Assembly: GCA_016788205.1 (NCBI GenBank)
Contig: JAEUTA010000014.1
Location: 1 to 64,000 of the forward strand
DNA length: 64,000 bases
Source of the DNA: Flavobacteriales bacterium
GTDB lineage: Bacteria; Bacteroidota; Bacteroidia; Flavobacteriales_F; PHOS-HE28
Direction of reading: 5' to 3'
A program made the position numbers and the translations under genes. The notes below the pieces were generated by a model. It ran no database searches. It was given only the letters and a program-made list of their open reading frames with translations, and was not told the DNA's origin. This document shows positions 54,501-62,959 of this stretch, piece by piece; the stretch's first letter is position 1; every line of letters starts with the position of its first letter.

Positions 54501-55899
54501 CGGAACACCGTTCCTGGATGCCGCTCCACGCCCTGTGCTCTGTTCGCTGGATGACGAAGTGGAACTTCAGGTGGTGGCCACTGCCGGATCGATCATCGAA
54601 TGGCAGGCACCGCTCACAGGAACCACCATCACCCAGGCCATCGACCAGCCGGGTACTTACTTCTGCTCGGTCACGGCCTGTGGGATCACCACGCAGTTGA
54701 GCATCGCGATCGGCCTGTCCATCGTTGAGGTCGAACTTGCCACTCCTGGGCCATATACCTTATGCGATGGCGACAGTGTTCTCTTGCAAGGCAGCTCCGA
54801 TCAGCCCAACCTGACATGGATGCCTTCGGGTGCGGGTGCTGCGGTCTGGGTCTCCACCACGGGGGCGTACTACTTGATCGCAGAAGACGACCAAGGTTGT
54901 GCCGATTCCACGGCCGTCGTTCAGGTAACGGCTATCACCTTCCCGGAGCCCGTTACAGCCTTGGGCGATACCGTGTGCACAGGGGACACCGTCCAACTTT
55001 CGGCAACGGGTTCGGGCAATATCGCGTGGTATGCGGATGAAGCGGCCGAGCAATTGCTCGGGACCGGATCAACGCTTTCGTATGTGCCAGCTAGCTCAAC
55101 GGTGGTCTACGTGGCACAGAGCGAGAGCGGATGTTCGGGGTCCATAGCCGGCGTCCCGATCCAACTCCTGCCGCGTCCGGCATCACTCAACATCACCGGC
55201 CCGGCCGTGGTCTGCGAAGGAGAGGCGTTCGAAGTTTCCGTTGATGCTGCGGATAGCGTAACGATCGCTTGGAGCACCCCGGTCGGTGCTTTCACTGTTC
55301 CTTCCATTAGCGTTGCGGTCGCCGAACTTGATGATAGCGGTATTTATCGTTGCGTTGCGCAGTACGATGGTTGTATGTCGCCGGCGGCTTCATGGCGGGT
55401 CGATGTCTTCGCTCCGGAGCCTATGGACCTGCCGGACGAGGCGTTCCTGTGCACTGGTGGGGCGGTGACGGTATCCGTGCCTGCTTCGTTCAGCGATGTA
55501 CAGTGGTCCAATGGCCTTGTCGCCAACAGCATCAGTATCACCACGGGCCAGGAGTTGAGCGTGCAGGCAACGGATCAGCATGGTTGTGCGGCTGCCTCAG
55601 CGCTGGTGCTGATCGAAGAGGATTGCGAACTGATCATTCCGAACGTATTCACCCCGAACGGCGATGGGGCCAACGAAAGCTGGTTGCCCACGGGAGGCTT
55701 CGTCAGTGCGGATACGCGCATATTCAATCGCTGGGGCGATGTGGTCTTCCAAGGGGACATGGTGCAGCGTGCGTGGAACGGCAAGCATTACGCGAACGTG
55801 AGCCTTTGTAGCGAAGGGGTCTATTACTACGTGATCCATTTGAAGCGTTCGGATGGCACTGCCAGAGAAGTCAGTGGCTACGTCCAGTTGATCCGTTGA
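51583..55899 (+). CDS. large T9SS (type B) secreted protein with beta-propeller and Ig-like domains
   Basis: 1438 residues. Signal peptide (MQRPAFFRSLRTLGVAVFVLLCTSESASQ). Residues 30-480 form an SBBP-like propeller (DVKVDTDGSIYMTGEFGGTMTFGGQTYTS repeated). A long chain of Ig/PKD-like modules follows (about 500-1345), many with Cys pairs (L-C-x-G-x-x-V-x-L-x-A) and G-x-Y-x-V-x-V. The C-terminus (from PNVFTPNGDGANESW) is the gliding-motility-associated type B sorting domain of T9SS. Type B proteins are often exported with a partner from the SprF/PorP family; none is adjacent. Likely surface adhesin or motility factor. Confidence 0.85.
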   Translation: MQRPAFFRSLRTLGVAVFVLLCTSESASQPYWAKDVGGLGNDHVADVKVDTDGSIYMTGEFGGTMTFGGQTYTSAGSIDAFVARLNPAGEVQWFRTWGGGGIDRGFKVALGTGTVLAVAGEFLGTATFQSQTLTSVAGTADMFVAVVNKADGQLQWIRQGGGGTGTDRPYGVSVGADGQVSVAGEFRGAASWSATTITSATNPGTGTPDADVFIATYSPVGDMEWLQQGRAGFADRAIDLVHGPGGELYVTGQFSDTITFDQQHANTLMNATFLMRFDAAGNEVWFRRMGGAGFNHVRDMVLKPDGRLAVVGDVQGTMIYFGGSQTNVVSGEAYAYYLLDVDQGGALLGHTTTGSTDGVSVAGLSVQGNDLAVIGQFDCHFTDLGALYGDGVFMAVGAEDLFVSRHQTNGLSLLEAQQFGGRSGKSAGAIAHLSNGELVFSGSYQGNLIFPAEPGMQADITTANGLEGNGVGTYCGDDDYGYFVANTSAALTDGFIARGYVEEREPYDWWRRTDGDCDLVELDPCIGLVNGNDCPETIRACGSVLLSVDLKFSSTPGQTGNFLGPMVSYLWSSGSTAPTIGVVTTGTYWVQISSVNGCWQWTDTIEVTIDPAPQIPLISDDVVLNQGANVTQTIEMCDPETHWVWTPNGSSGGSVYWTAPDGTQVPGDSVVVDTTGVYTVVRVSSNGCVRQNTINVVDHPTITLPDLLADLAISFPDDSDGNDTLALCPGGSLEFTYVPTWTINGVVGELPEGLSVDWGFQLPPPNEGDGGPQSTQLTPTETGWLVQQLVVMVSNEPCGADSIIFYETDSIYVDLYPVIDTEVTLTGPTILCDGDSGFIVATCTACQGLDWNGQGFTLIAPDTIRIDSAGTYGVEGYAEDANGCSFSSQAAISVITPAGQVLSVTPGDGIICPGSSATLSTTTTGTGHVWYGPQGPITGQGSSLATTVPGDYYLVMVVSGCNVTSNSATLVNYGTPFLDAAPRPVLCSLDDEVELQVVATAGSIIEWQAPLTGTTITQAIDQPGTYFCSVTACGITTQLSIAIGLSIVEVELATPGPYTLCDGDSVLLQGSSDQPNLTWMPSGAGAAVWVSTTGAYYLIAEDDQGCADSTAVVQVTAITFPEPVTALGDTVCTGDTVQLSATGSGNIAWYADEAAEQLLGTGSTLSYVPASSTVVYVAQSESGCSGSIAGVPIQLLPRPASLNITGPAVVCEGEAFEVSVDAADSVTIAWSTPVGAFTVPSISVAVAELDDSGIYRCVAQYDGCMSPAASWRVDVFAPEPMDLPDEAFLCTGGAVTVSVPASFSDVQWSNGLVANSISITTGQELSVQATDQHGCAAASALVLIEEDCELIIPNVFTPNGDGANESWLPTGGFVSADTRIFNRWGDVVFQGDMVQRAWNGKHYANVSLCSEGVYYYVIHLKRSDGTAREVSGYVQLIR

Positions 55900-55976
55900 T
55901 CATACCGGTATTCTCTGGAACGGGTTGACGGATGGAGTGCGGGTCGCCCTCGCTACTTTCGGCCCTTCTCATTGCC

Positions 55977-56534
55977 ATGGAGTTCGCACCCATAGCCGCT
56001 GGCGATCGTACCGCCTTCGAGGCCTTGTTCAAGGCTCAGTACCGGCCGTTATGCGCCTTCGCTATGCAGTACGTCAACGATGGTGATAGAGCGGAGGACT
56101 TGGTGCAGGACCTTTTCTTCCGCCTGTGGATGGATCGTGAGAAGACGAACGTCACCACCTCGCTGAAGTCCTACCTCTTCCAAGCCGTGCGCAACCGTTG
56201 TCTGAACGCCGTGAAGGTGCAAGGCCGCGTCCGTAGCCTGAATGAAGACGTGGACGATGCTGTTGAGGAGAACGGCCGTACGGAAGATGAACATGCTGAA
56301 CGCGCCGCACGGGTCAACGCCGCGATCGAGTCCTTGCCGGAGGAAAGGAGAAAAGTCTTCAAGCTGAGCCGACACGAGGGTTTGAAATACCACGAGATCG
56401 CCGAACGGCTGGGGATCTCGGTCAAGACCGTTGAGAACCAGATGGGAAAGGCGCTAAAGACGCTGCGCGAGGAACTGGCCGACCTGATGCCGGTGACCAT
56501 TCTCGGGTGGTTATTGTGGTGGTCGAACAAATAG
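55977..56534 (+). CDS. FecI-like ECF sigma factor
   Basis: 185 residues from ATG 55977 (MEFAPIAAGDRTAFEALFK). Sigma region 2 (YVNDGDRAEDLVQDLFFRLW) and region 4 (GLKYHEIAERLGISVKTVENQMGKALKTLR) match Bacteroidota-type ECF sigma-70 factors of the FecI group. 43 bases upstream of the FecR-like anti-sigma gene. Its target promoters probably include this operon. Confidence 0.93.
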   Translation: MEFAPIAAGDRTAFEALFKAQYRPLCAFAMQYVNDGDRAEDLVQDLFFRLWMDREKTNVTTSLKSYLFQAVRNRCLNAVKVQGRVRSLNEDVDDAVEENGRTEDEHAERAARVNAAIESLPEERRKVFKLSRHEGLKYHEIAERLGISVKTVENQMGKALKTLREELADLMPVTILGWLLWWSNK

Positions 56535-56577
56535 GATAGGGGTATTCGATGGGAATGTTGTCATAGGGACGAACACA

Positions 56578-57549
56578 TTGAACGAAGGGAAAGATCATAC
56601 GAGCGAATTACTAGCCCGGTACCTCAGTGGTGAGGCCGACCCCGCCGAACGCCAGGCCCTCGAGGCGTGGGCAGCGGCGGATCCGGTCAATGCTGTTGAG
56701 CTGGAGCGGATGCGCGCGATCTGGGATCTCGGTGCACAAGCCGTCACGCCCGCTGTGGACGTGGACAAGGCCTGGACCCGCCTGGAGGCTCGCATCGCTG
56801 AAGCCGAGGGTGGTGCTCGCGTGATCCCCATGCAACGCTCCCGTTCCATAACACGCTGGCTGGCCGCTGCGGCCGTGCTAACGGGGCTCTTCGTTGGTGT
56901 TCGTCACTGGTACAACCAACGCCCCGAAGAACTCATGGCAGCGAACGAACATGTACGCACCGTGCTGCAGGACAACAGCAGCGTGGTGCTCTCCCCAGGT
57001 TCATGTGTGAATGTGCGGATGAAGGATGAACGGCACATCAGCTTGCACGGCGAAGCCTTCTTCGAAGTACAGCGCGATGAAGAACGACCGTTCGTGGTGG
57101 AAACGGAGAACGTGAGGGTGACCGTTCTGGGCACGGCCTTCGAGGTGAGTGCTTTCGATACGTCGTCAAGCGTGCTGGTGCGCGTGCTCCACGGCAAGGT
57201 GCGTGTGGTGGCCGACGGTGATAGCGTGATCCTGGAAGCCGGAGGTTTCGCCCGCTACAACAAGGCCGCGCACATGCTTGAGCGGCTTCCCGCCCCGCCG
57301 GCGGAAGTCTTCGGCGAGCGCATCATCCAGTTCCAGGAGGCACCGATGCCCACTGTTGTGGAACAGTTGGAGAAGCTCTTCAACGTGAAGGTGGAACTGG
57401 CCAATAGTGCGGTGAAGCGGTGTACGCTCACGGCCACCTTCGAGGATGAGCCGATCGACTACATCCTGCGTGTGATAGCCGATACCTATCGCCTCACGCT
57501 CACACAGGGTGCGCCCGGAACCTATGTGCTCGATGGTGAAGGCTGCTGA
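56578..57549 (+). CDS. FecR-like anti-sigma factor
   Basis: 323 residues from TTG 56578; no in-frame ATG lies nearer, so a rare start is used, perhaps limiting its level. Cytoplasmic N-terminal domain (LARYLSGEADPAERQALEAW), one transmembrane helix (about 88-105; ITRWLAAAAVLTGLFVGV), FecR domain (about 125-215; SSVVLSPGSCVNVRMKDERHISLHGEAFFEVQRDEERPFVVET) and a C-terminal DUF4974-like domain (from IQFQEAPMPTVVEQLEKLF). FecR normally receives a signal from the STN domain of a TonB receptor and releases the sigma factor. Its stop overlaps the next gene. Confidence 0.92.
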   Translation: MNEGKDHTSELLARYLSGEADPAERQALEAWAAADPVNAVELERMRAIWDLGAQAVTPAVDVDKAWTRLEARIAEAEGGARVIPMQRSRSITRWLAAAAVLTGLFVGVRHWYNQRPEELMAANEHVRTVLQDNSSVVLSPGSCVNVRMKDERHISLHGEAFFEVQRDEERPFVVETENVRVTVLGTAFEVSAFDTSSSVLVRVLHGKVRVVADGDSVILEAGGFARYNKAAHMLERLPAPPAEVFGERIIQFQEAPMPTVVEQLEKLFNVKVELANSAVKRCTLTATFEDEPIDYILRVIADTYRLTLTQGAPGTYVLDGEGC

Positions 57550-59629
57550 CCGTAGGGTCTTCATGCTGCTGGCGTTGCTGTTACCGGCATTTGCGGCCGC
57601 GCAGACCATCCTCAAGCGCTCCGTGCAAGTGGACGCGCAGCGTGTGCGCCTTTCCGAAGCGCTCTCCCTCATTGCGCGGGATGGCAAGTTCAAGTTAAGC
57701 TACAATGCTGCGGCGGTGAATGGCGACAGCCTCGTGAACGTCGCGGTGCACGGCACGGTGGGTGCGGCCTTGAGCGGACTGGTAGGGCCAGGGTTCGAGT
57801 TGAAGGAGACGGGCGATCACATCATCTTGCTTGACAAGGGCGGTGCGCGAAGGAAGTTCAGCATCACGGGAGCCATCTACGACGCAACTACCGGAGGCCC
57901 TGTTGCGCAGGCGTCGGTTCACGAAGTGGATGGCAAGAGCGCTACGGCCACCGACGGGCTCGGTACGTTCAGGCTGGATGTGGGCGGTGAACGTGATCGC
58001 ACCGCACTGCTCGTCATGCGCAAGGAGTATCACGATACGGTGGTCTACGTGGGACGTGATGGCGTGATGCCTCGTCTGGCGCTGGAAAAACGTGCCGTTC
58101 TGGAGATGGTCGAGCCGATCTGCCTCTACGATCGCTGCGGCGTTGAGGATCTCGGCGTTGCCCGGTTGCTCGTACCGAACAGCCAGTTCAACCTGGCCTC
58201 GAACCTGGACATTGAGGAATACCGAAAGTGGCAGATCTCGTTGGTGCCGAACGTGAGTAGCAATAAGGATATCGCGCCGATCGCCGTGAATAATTTCTCT
58301 TTGAACGTGCTTGCCGGGTACTCGCGCGGGTTGGAGGGTTTCGAGATCGGAGGTGTTGCTAACCTGGAGAGCCATGATGTGAAAGGCATGCAGATAGCCG
58401 GGTTCACTAACCTCGTCGGTCGCCATACGAAAGGCGTTCAGGTCGCGGGTGCGATCAACCACACCATGCGCACATTGGAAGGTGTGCAGATCGCGGGTTT
58501 CGGCAACACCGTGTGGGATACGTTGAGCGGTGTGCAGATCGCCGGTGGCGCGAACGTGGTGAAGGGTGGGATGAAGGGTTTGCAGATCAGTGGAGGATGC
58601 AACGTGGCCACGCAGGATGTGGATGGCACACAGATCTCCGGCGGCATCAACATCACACCGAAGGATGTGAAGAAGGCACAGATCGCAGGTGGCGTGAACT
58701 ACGGCCGTAAGGTCAGCGGGGCACAGATCGCCGGAGGTGTGAACATCGCACTGGATTCGGTGGGAGGTGGGCAGGTAGGTCTAGGTGGCAACTACGCCTG
58801 GGCGGTAACCGGTGGGCAGGTCTCGTTCGGGGTCAACATCGTACCCACGAATGTGAGCGGTGGCCAGGTCGGCTTCGGGCTGAACTATGCGGGCAGCGTT
58901 ACTGGTGGCCAGTTCTCCTTCGGTGCGAACATCGTTCCTGGCAAGGTCGATGCGGGCCAGGTCGGTTTCGGGCTTAACTACGCGCACAAGCTGGATGGCG
59001 GCCAGTTCTCCTTCGGTGTGAATGCGGTGAGCGATACGGCACGCGGCGGCCAGGTAGGCACCGTGAACTATGCCACCGTATGCGACGGCTGGCAGGTGGG
59101 TGTGCTGAACATCAGCGATACGATCACAGGGACCAGCATCGGCATCCTCAGTTTCGCTCGGCGCGGCTACCATCGTGTGGATGTGACAACAACGGACATC
59201 CTACCGTTCAACGTGACATTGCGCACGGGCACGCGTCAGTTCCACAACATCCTCGGCATCTCCACTTCGGCGGAAGACAATGGCGATTGGGGTTTCCTCT
59301 ATGGCTTCGGTTCGGAGATCCGCGTTGGCAAACACAACCACCTCAACATCGAACTCACCGGCGAACAGGTCAACGAACAGGTGGAATGGATCGGTGCGGT
59401 GAACATCCTAGGCCGTTTCGGTGTGCATTACACGCATGATCTCGGTAAGCGCTTGCTGGTCACGGCCGGCCCGAATTTCAACTTGCTCGCCTCCGACTGG
59501 CGGAATGCTGAACACACGGCCTACCTGAGCGAACTGGCCCCCGATGACCTGCTGTACGAGGATGTCCGGGGCGTGCTGAACCTCCAAGGCTGGTTGGGCT
59601 TCCGGGCCGGAGTAGGGGTGCGGTTCTAA
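57533..59629 (+). CDS. STN-domain protein with 16-residue GGQ(V/I)xGG repeats
   Basis: 698 residues from ATG 57533 (MVKAADRRVFMLLALLLPAFAAAQ); overlaps the FecR-like stop by 17 bases. Signal peptide; an STN (secretin/TonB N-terminal short) domain at about 30-100 (RVRLSEALSLIARDGKFKLSYNAAAVNGDSLVNV); a CarboxypepD_reg-like domain at about 110-190; then about 18 units of 15-16 residues with consensus GGQ(I/V)xGGVNxxxxxVx (about 269-540), resembling LA_2272-type surface repeats, and a beta-rich C-terminal end in FRAGVGVRF, typical of outer-membrane barrels. STN domains normally sit in front of a TonB-receptor plug. Here no plug follows; the receptor is the next gene. Function unknown. Confidence 0.8.
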   Translation: MVKAADRRVFMLLALLLPAFAAAQTILKRSVQVDAQRVRLSEALSLIARDGKFKLSYNAAAVNGDSLVNVAVHGTVGAALSGLVGPGFELKETGDHIILLDKGGARRKFSITGAIYDATTGGPVAQASVHEVDGKSATATDGLGTFRLDVGGERDRTALLVMRKEYHDTVVYVGRDGVMPRLALEKRAVLEMVEPICLYDRCGVEDLGVARLLVPNSQFNLASNLDIEEYRKWQISLVPNVSSNKDIAPIAVNNFSLNVLAGYSRGLEGFEIGGVANLESHDVKGMQIAGFTNLVGRHTKGVQVAGAINHTMRTLEGVQIAGFGNTVWDTLSGVQIAGGANVVKGGMKGLQISGGCNVATQDVDGTQISGGINITPKDVKKAQIAGGVNYGRKVSGAQIAGGVNIALDSVGGGQVGLGGNYAWAVTGGQVSFGVNIVPTNVSGGQVGFGLNYAGSVTGGQFSFGANIVPGKVDAGQVGFGLNYAHKLDGGQFSFGVNAVSDTARGGQVGTVNYATVCDGWQVGVLNISDTITGTSIGILSFARRGYHRVDVTTTDILPFNVTLRTGTRQFHNILGISTSAEDNGDWGFLYGFGSEIRVGKHNHLNIELTGEQVNEQVEWIGAVNILGRFGVHYTHDLGKRLLVTAGPNFNLLASDWRNAEHTAYLSELAPDDLLYEDVRGVLNLQGWLGFRAGVGVRF
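58337..59152 (+). repeat. tandem protein repeat, about 18 units of 45-48 bases
   Basis: In-frame repeats with consensus GGQ(V/I)xFGxNxxxxxVx, e.g. GVQIAGGANVVKGGMK, GGQVGFGLNYAGSVT, GGQFSFGANIVPGKVD. Early units use QIAGG and later ones QVGFG or QFSFG, so the array has at least two sub-types. This implies a repetitive beta structure, possibly a beta-solenoid or barrel. Confidence 0.8.
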
Positions 59630-59750
59630 GGACCTCTTGTCCTTCACGCTTCCTCTTTCTCCCTTCCTTCTTTCATCGCTGCCGAAAAAAGTCATCCCCC
59701 GAGTAGGGGTATCCACTGGGTGCACTGTCCCATGGGAAACAGCACCACCC

Positions 59751-62108
59751 ATGCACCTCCGAGCCCTTCTTTCCTTGATCGCCTTTCTGCTCATCGCCTT
59801 TACCGGCGGGCTGATGGCCCAAGGCCACACCCAGACCATCCGCGGTACCATCCTCGACACCGATACGCGTCAGCCCATGATCGGTGCATCGGTCGTGGTC
59901 ATCGGTTCGGATCCCATCATCGGCACCACCACCGACTTCGATGGCAAATTCGCGATCAACAACGTCCCCACCGGGCGTGTGGATCTCCAAGTGCGAATGA
60001 TCGGATTCGAGGAGCAACGCATGGCCAACCTTTTACTCACTAGCGCGAAGGAATTGGTGCTCGAAGTGCGCATGCAGGAAAGTGTTGCTCTACTGCAAGA
60101 GTTCGAAGTGAAGGCACCGGAGCGTAAGGGCGAATTGCGCAACGATATGGTCACCCTCAGCGCGCGCAAGATCAGCGTGGAGGAAACATCGCGCATCGCA
60201 GGGGGTATCAACGACCCGGCGCGCATGGTGGGCACCTTTCCTGGCGTGGCGGGCGATCCGAGCGGGAACAACACCGTGGTCGTTCGTGGCAACTCCCCCA
60301 AAGGCGTGCAATGGCGGTTGGAAGGTGTGGAGATACCCAACCCGAACCACTTTGCAGATGATGGCAGCACGGGCGGTCCGATCAACGTGCTCAACAGCGA
60401 CATGATCGACGATTCCGAATTCTACACCGGAGCTTTCGGCGCCGAGTACGGGAATGTCTACAGCGCGGTGTTCGACATGCGTCTCCGTGATGGCAACGAT
60501 CGCAAACGCGAATACACGTTGAAGGCTGGCGTACTCGGTACGGATCTCACGGCCGAAGGACCGATCCCGGGTACCAACGGAGGCTCGTATCTCGCGAACT
60601 ACCGGTACAGCACGCTCGCCTTACTCGATGGTGCGGGCATCGTGGATTACGGCGGAGTGCCCCGATACACCGATGCGGCCTTCAAGGTGAAACTGCCTTC
60701 GGTGAAGTACGGCACACTTGCACTCTACGGTCTAGGTGGTCGTAGCGCCATCGTGGATGAGGACCGCGGTGTGACCGAGGATACCTTGTTCTCCCGCGCT
60801 GACGTGGGTTCACGCATGGGTGTGCTCGGCCTTAGCCACACGAAGACGCTCGGCGAGCGAAGCTTCCTCTACACGAACGTCTCCATCAGTGGCAATGGCA
60901 GCGGCACGGATTACACGGAAAGCCTGGCACCTGGAGAGAGCGATCAAGTGTTGCGGCACGAAGATGATCTGTCCAAGTGGACGATGCGTTTGTCCAGCAC
61001 CTTGAACACGCGGATCAACGCACATCACAAGCTGCGTTCGGGCATCATCGTTTCGTCCGAGCAGTTCCGCATGTACGCCAACTCATGGGATCCGGACCGG
61101 CAGCGCATGGTGGTGAACCTGGACCGCAAAGGCTCGGCCAGCACCATGCAAGCGTTCAGCAGTTGGAAGTGGCGCTGGAACGAGAAGTGGTCGCTCACCA
61201 GCGGTGTGCATGTGCTGTACTTCGACCTGAACAAAGCAGCGAGCGTGGAGCCGCGCCTGGCCGTGCGCTACCAGATGAGACCTGATCGTGCGTTCACCTT
61301 CGGCACCGGCCTGCACTCCAAGACCGAAGCCCTCATGACCTACATGGCGCAGGATGTGGATGGTGCCGGGAACATCGTTCGACCTAACGGAGGTTTGGGC
61401 CTTACACGTGCGGCGCACATCGTGGCGGGTTACGAGCAACAACTCGCCGAGGATGTTCAACTGAAAGCGGAGGTCTACTACCAACACCTGTATGACCTTC
61501 CGGTGGAGAACGATCCCACCAGCGCGTTCACTGTGAATAACATGATGGAATGGTTCACCAACAAACCGCTGGTGAACGAAGGCATCGGTTACAACTGTGG
61601 CGTGGAACTGAGCGTGGAGAAGTTCTTCACGCGGGGCTATCATTACATGGTCACCGCATCGTACGGTGAGTCGAAGTACAAGGCACTGGATGGCAAGTTG
61701 CACAACTCGCGCTTCAGTCTAGGCCCGGTTGGCAACGTGCTGGCCGGAAGGGAGTGGAAGCTCGGCCCCGAAGGCAAGGATCGTACGCTCATGGCGGGCT
61801 TCCGCTATTCGGTTCAGGGCGGCCAGTACTACACGCCGATCGATCTGCAAGCCAGCATTGCAGCGAATACTGAGAAGGAGGGAAGTCCTGTCTGGAGCGA
61901 GAAGGTGAGTGCGATCCACAAATTGGACATCGTGGCCAGCTACCGCGTCGGCCGCCCCAAGGTGAGCCATGAATTCAAGCTCGATGTGCAGAATGTCCTG
62001 AACGCCACGACACCGGTCTTTTACTATTTCGACAACCGTTCGGATACGATCGAGACCGTTCCGCAGCTGGCCCTGCTGCCGGTGATGCAATACACGTTGC
62101 GGTTCTGA
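59751..62108 (+). CDS. TonB-dependent receptor (no STN) with CarboxypepD_reg domain
   Basis: 785 residues from ATG 59751 (MHLRALLSLIAFLLIAFTG), with a signal peptide; upstream codons in the frame lie in the 121-base gap. CarboxypepD_reg-like domain (about 25-105; IRGTILDTDTRQPMIGASVVVIG), plug (about 130-235; RMVGTFPGVAGDPSGNNTVVVRGNSPKGVQWRLEGVEIPNPNHFADDG), then a barrel ending LALLPVMQYTLRF. Its plug opening (AGGINDPARMVGTFPGVAGD) is of the type seen in Bacteroidota receptors paired with FecIR systems. The STN domain is missing and lies on the preceding repeat protein, 121 bases upstream. Confidence 0.9.
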   Translation: MHLRALLSLIAFLLIAFTGGLMAQGHTQTIRGTILDTDTRQPMIGASVVVIGSDPIIGTTTDFDGKFAINNVPTGRVDLQVRMIGFEEQRMANLLLTSAKELVLEVRMQESVALLQEFEVKAPERKGELRNDMVTLSARKISVEETSRIAGGINDPARMVGTFPGVAGDPSGNNTVVVRGNSPKGVQWRLEGVEIPNPNHFADDGSTGGPINVLNSDMIDDSEFYTGAFGAEYGNVYSAVFDMRLRDGNDRKREYTLKAGVLGTDLTAEGPIPGTNGGSYLANYRYSTLALLDGAGIVDYGGVPRYTDAAFKVKLPSVKYGTLALYGLGGRSAIVDEDRGVTEDTLFSRADVGSRMGVLGLSHTKTLGERSFLYTNVSISGNGSGTDYTESLAPGESDQVLRHEDDLSKWTMRLSSTLNTRINAHHKLRSGIIVSSEQFRMYANSWDPDRQRMVVNLDRKGSASTMQAFSSWKWRWNEKWSLTSGVHVLYFDLNKAASVEPRLAVRYQMRPDRAFTFGTGLHSKTEALMTYMAQDVDGAGNIVRPNGGLGLTRAAHIVAGYEQQLAEDVQLKAEVYYQHLYDLPVENDPTSAFTVNNMMEWFTNKPLVNEGIGYNCGVELSVEKFFTRGYHYMVTASYGESKYKALDGKLHNSRFSLGPVGNVLAGREWKLGPEGKDRTLMAGFRYSVQGGQYYTPIDLQASIAANTEKEGSPVWSEKVSAIHKLDIVASYRVGRPKVSHEFKLDVQNVLNATTPVFYYFDNRSDTIETVPQLALLPVMQYTLRF

Positions 62109-62132
62109 CCAGGTGCACGGTTCCATAACGAA

Positions 62133-62160
62133 GAAGCGGGATCCGAAAGGGTCCCGCTTC
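62133..62160. terminator. intrinsic terminator after the TonB-dependent receptor
   Basis: GAAGCGGGATCC (62133-62144) pairs with GGGTCCCGCTTC (62149-62160), loop GAAA, one G-T pair, followed by TGTTACTTG. It lies 24 bases after the receptor stop and 22 bases before the minus-strand gene stop at 62183; on the minus strand the stem is followed by TTCGTTATG, so it may serve both. Confidence 0.75.
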
Positions 62161-62182
62161 TGTTACTTGAAAGAGTTCGATC

Positions 62183-62956
62183 TCACAGCACCCTGCGCAC
62201 CATCCGCATGCGGTGCGAGTACTTCCCGTCCTCCGCATTGAAGATGCCCTGCTGATCGAGCTTGTCGATACGTACGCGGCCGCTGGCATGGGCCACGCGC
62301 AGGTCGCCTTCTTCACTTCGGGTGAGAATGACACCGACGTGGATGATGCGACCATCCTCGTTATCGAAGAAGACGAGATCGCCGGGCTCGCAAAGGTCGA
62401 GCAGTTCGATGGGGTCGCCTTCCATGGCTTGCTCGGAAGCATCGCGCGGGAGGTAGATGCCCATGAGGATGAAGAGCATTTGTGTAAGGCCGCTGCAATC
62501 CACGCCCGCCGGTGTGCGGCCGCCCCAGAGGTAGGGTGCGCCCAGAAAAGTGTGCAGGTACAGTTCCAGCAGATCGGCGCGTTCGATGTCCGGCTTGTGG
62601 TTGGTCACCGCGCTAACGGGAACGCGCTCATCATTCCAGAGGATGGTACCGTCCTCGTAGAAAGGCACAACGCCACCATAGGGGACCAGAACCTGCCGTT
62701 CGCCCAGATCTACCAAGGTGTTCAGGTCGATCACCCGCAGATCGGGGTCGTAGTTCGGTGTGAGGCAGGGGACGATCTGCTTGTTGTCCACCCAGCCCTC
62801 ATAGCCGTCGTGGTCGAACTTCAACCGGCTCCATTTGTCGGTGCGCTCCACCACTTCGGCCGTTTCGCCGAAGAGCCATTGCGTCACCATTTCGGCGCGG
62901 TCGCTCGCATCCTTGCGGACCGGTACGATGGACAAGGGGCAGATGACGGATGGCAT
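62183..62956 (-). CDS. SH3-NlpC/P60 family endopeptidase
   Basis: 257 residues, no signal peptide. Two SH3-like domains (about 10-60; WLFGETAEVVERTDKWSRLKFDHDGYEGWVDNKQI, and 75-125), then the NlpC/P60 domain (about 135-240) with catalytic Cys in GVDCSGLTQMLF, His in IIHVGVIL and a polar third residue in VAHASGRV. Such enzymes cut D-Glu-meso-DAP type bonds in murein peptides; the lack of a signal peptide suggests action on recycled muropeptides in the cytoplasm, or an unrecognised export route. 3 bases downstream of the thiolase gene, same strand. Confidence 0.88.
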   Translation of the reverse strand: MPSVICPLSIVPVRKDASDRAEMVTQWLFGETAEVVERTDKWSRLKFDHDGYEGWVDNKQIVPCLTPNYDPDLRVIDLNTLVDLGERQVLVPYGGVVPFYEDGTILWNDERVPVSAVTNHKPDIERADLLELYLHTFLGAPYLWGGRTPAGVDCSGLTQMLFILMGIYLPRDASEQAMEGDPIELLDLCEPGDLVFFDNEDGRIIHVGVILTRSEEGDLRVAHASGRVRIDKLDQQGIFNAEDGKYSHRMRMVRRVL

Positions 62957-62959
62957 GGC

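Noticed and set aside
58337-59152. CRISPR-like regular spacing of similar sequences
   Set aside because: The repeats are in frame, encode a protein and have no unique spacers, so this is a protein repeat array.
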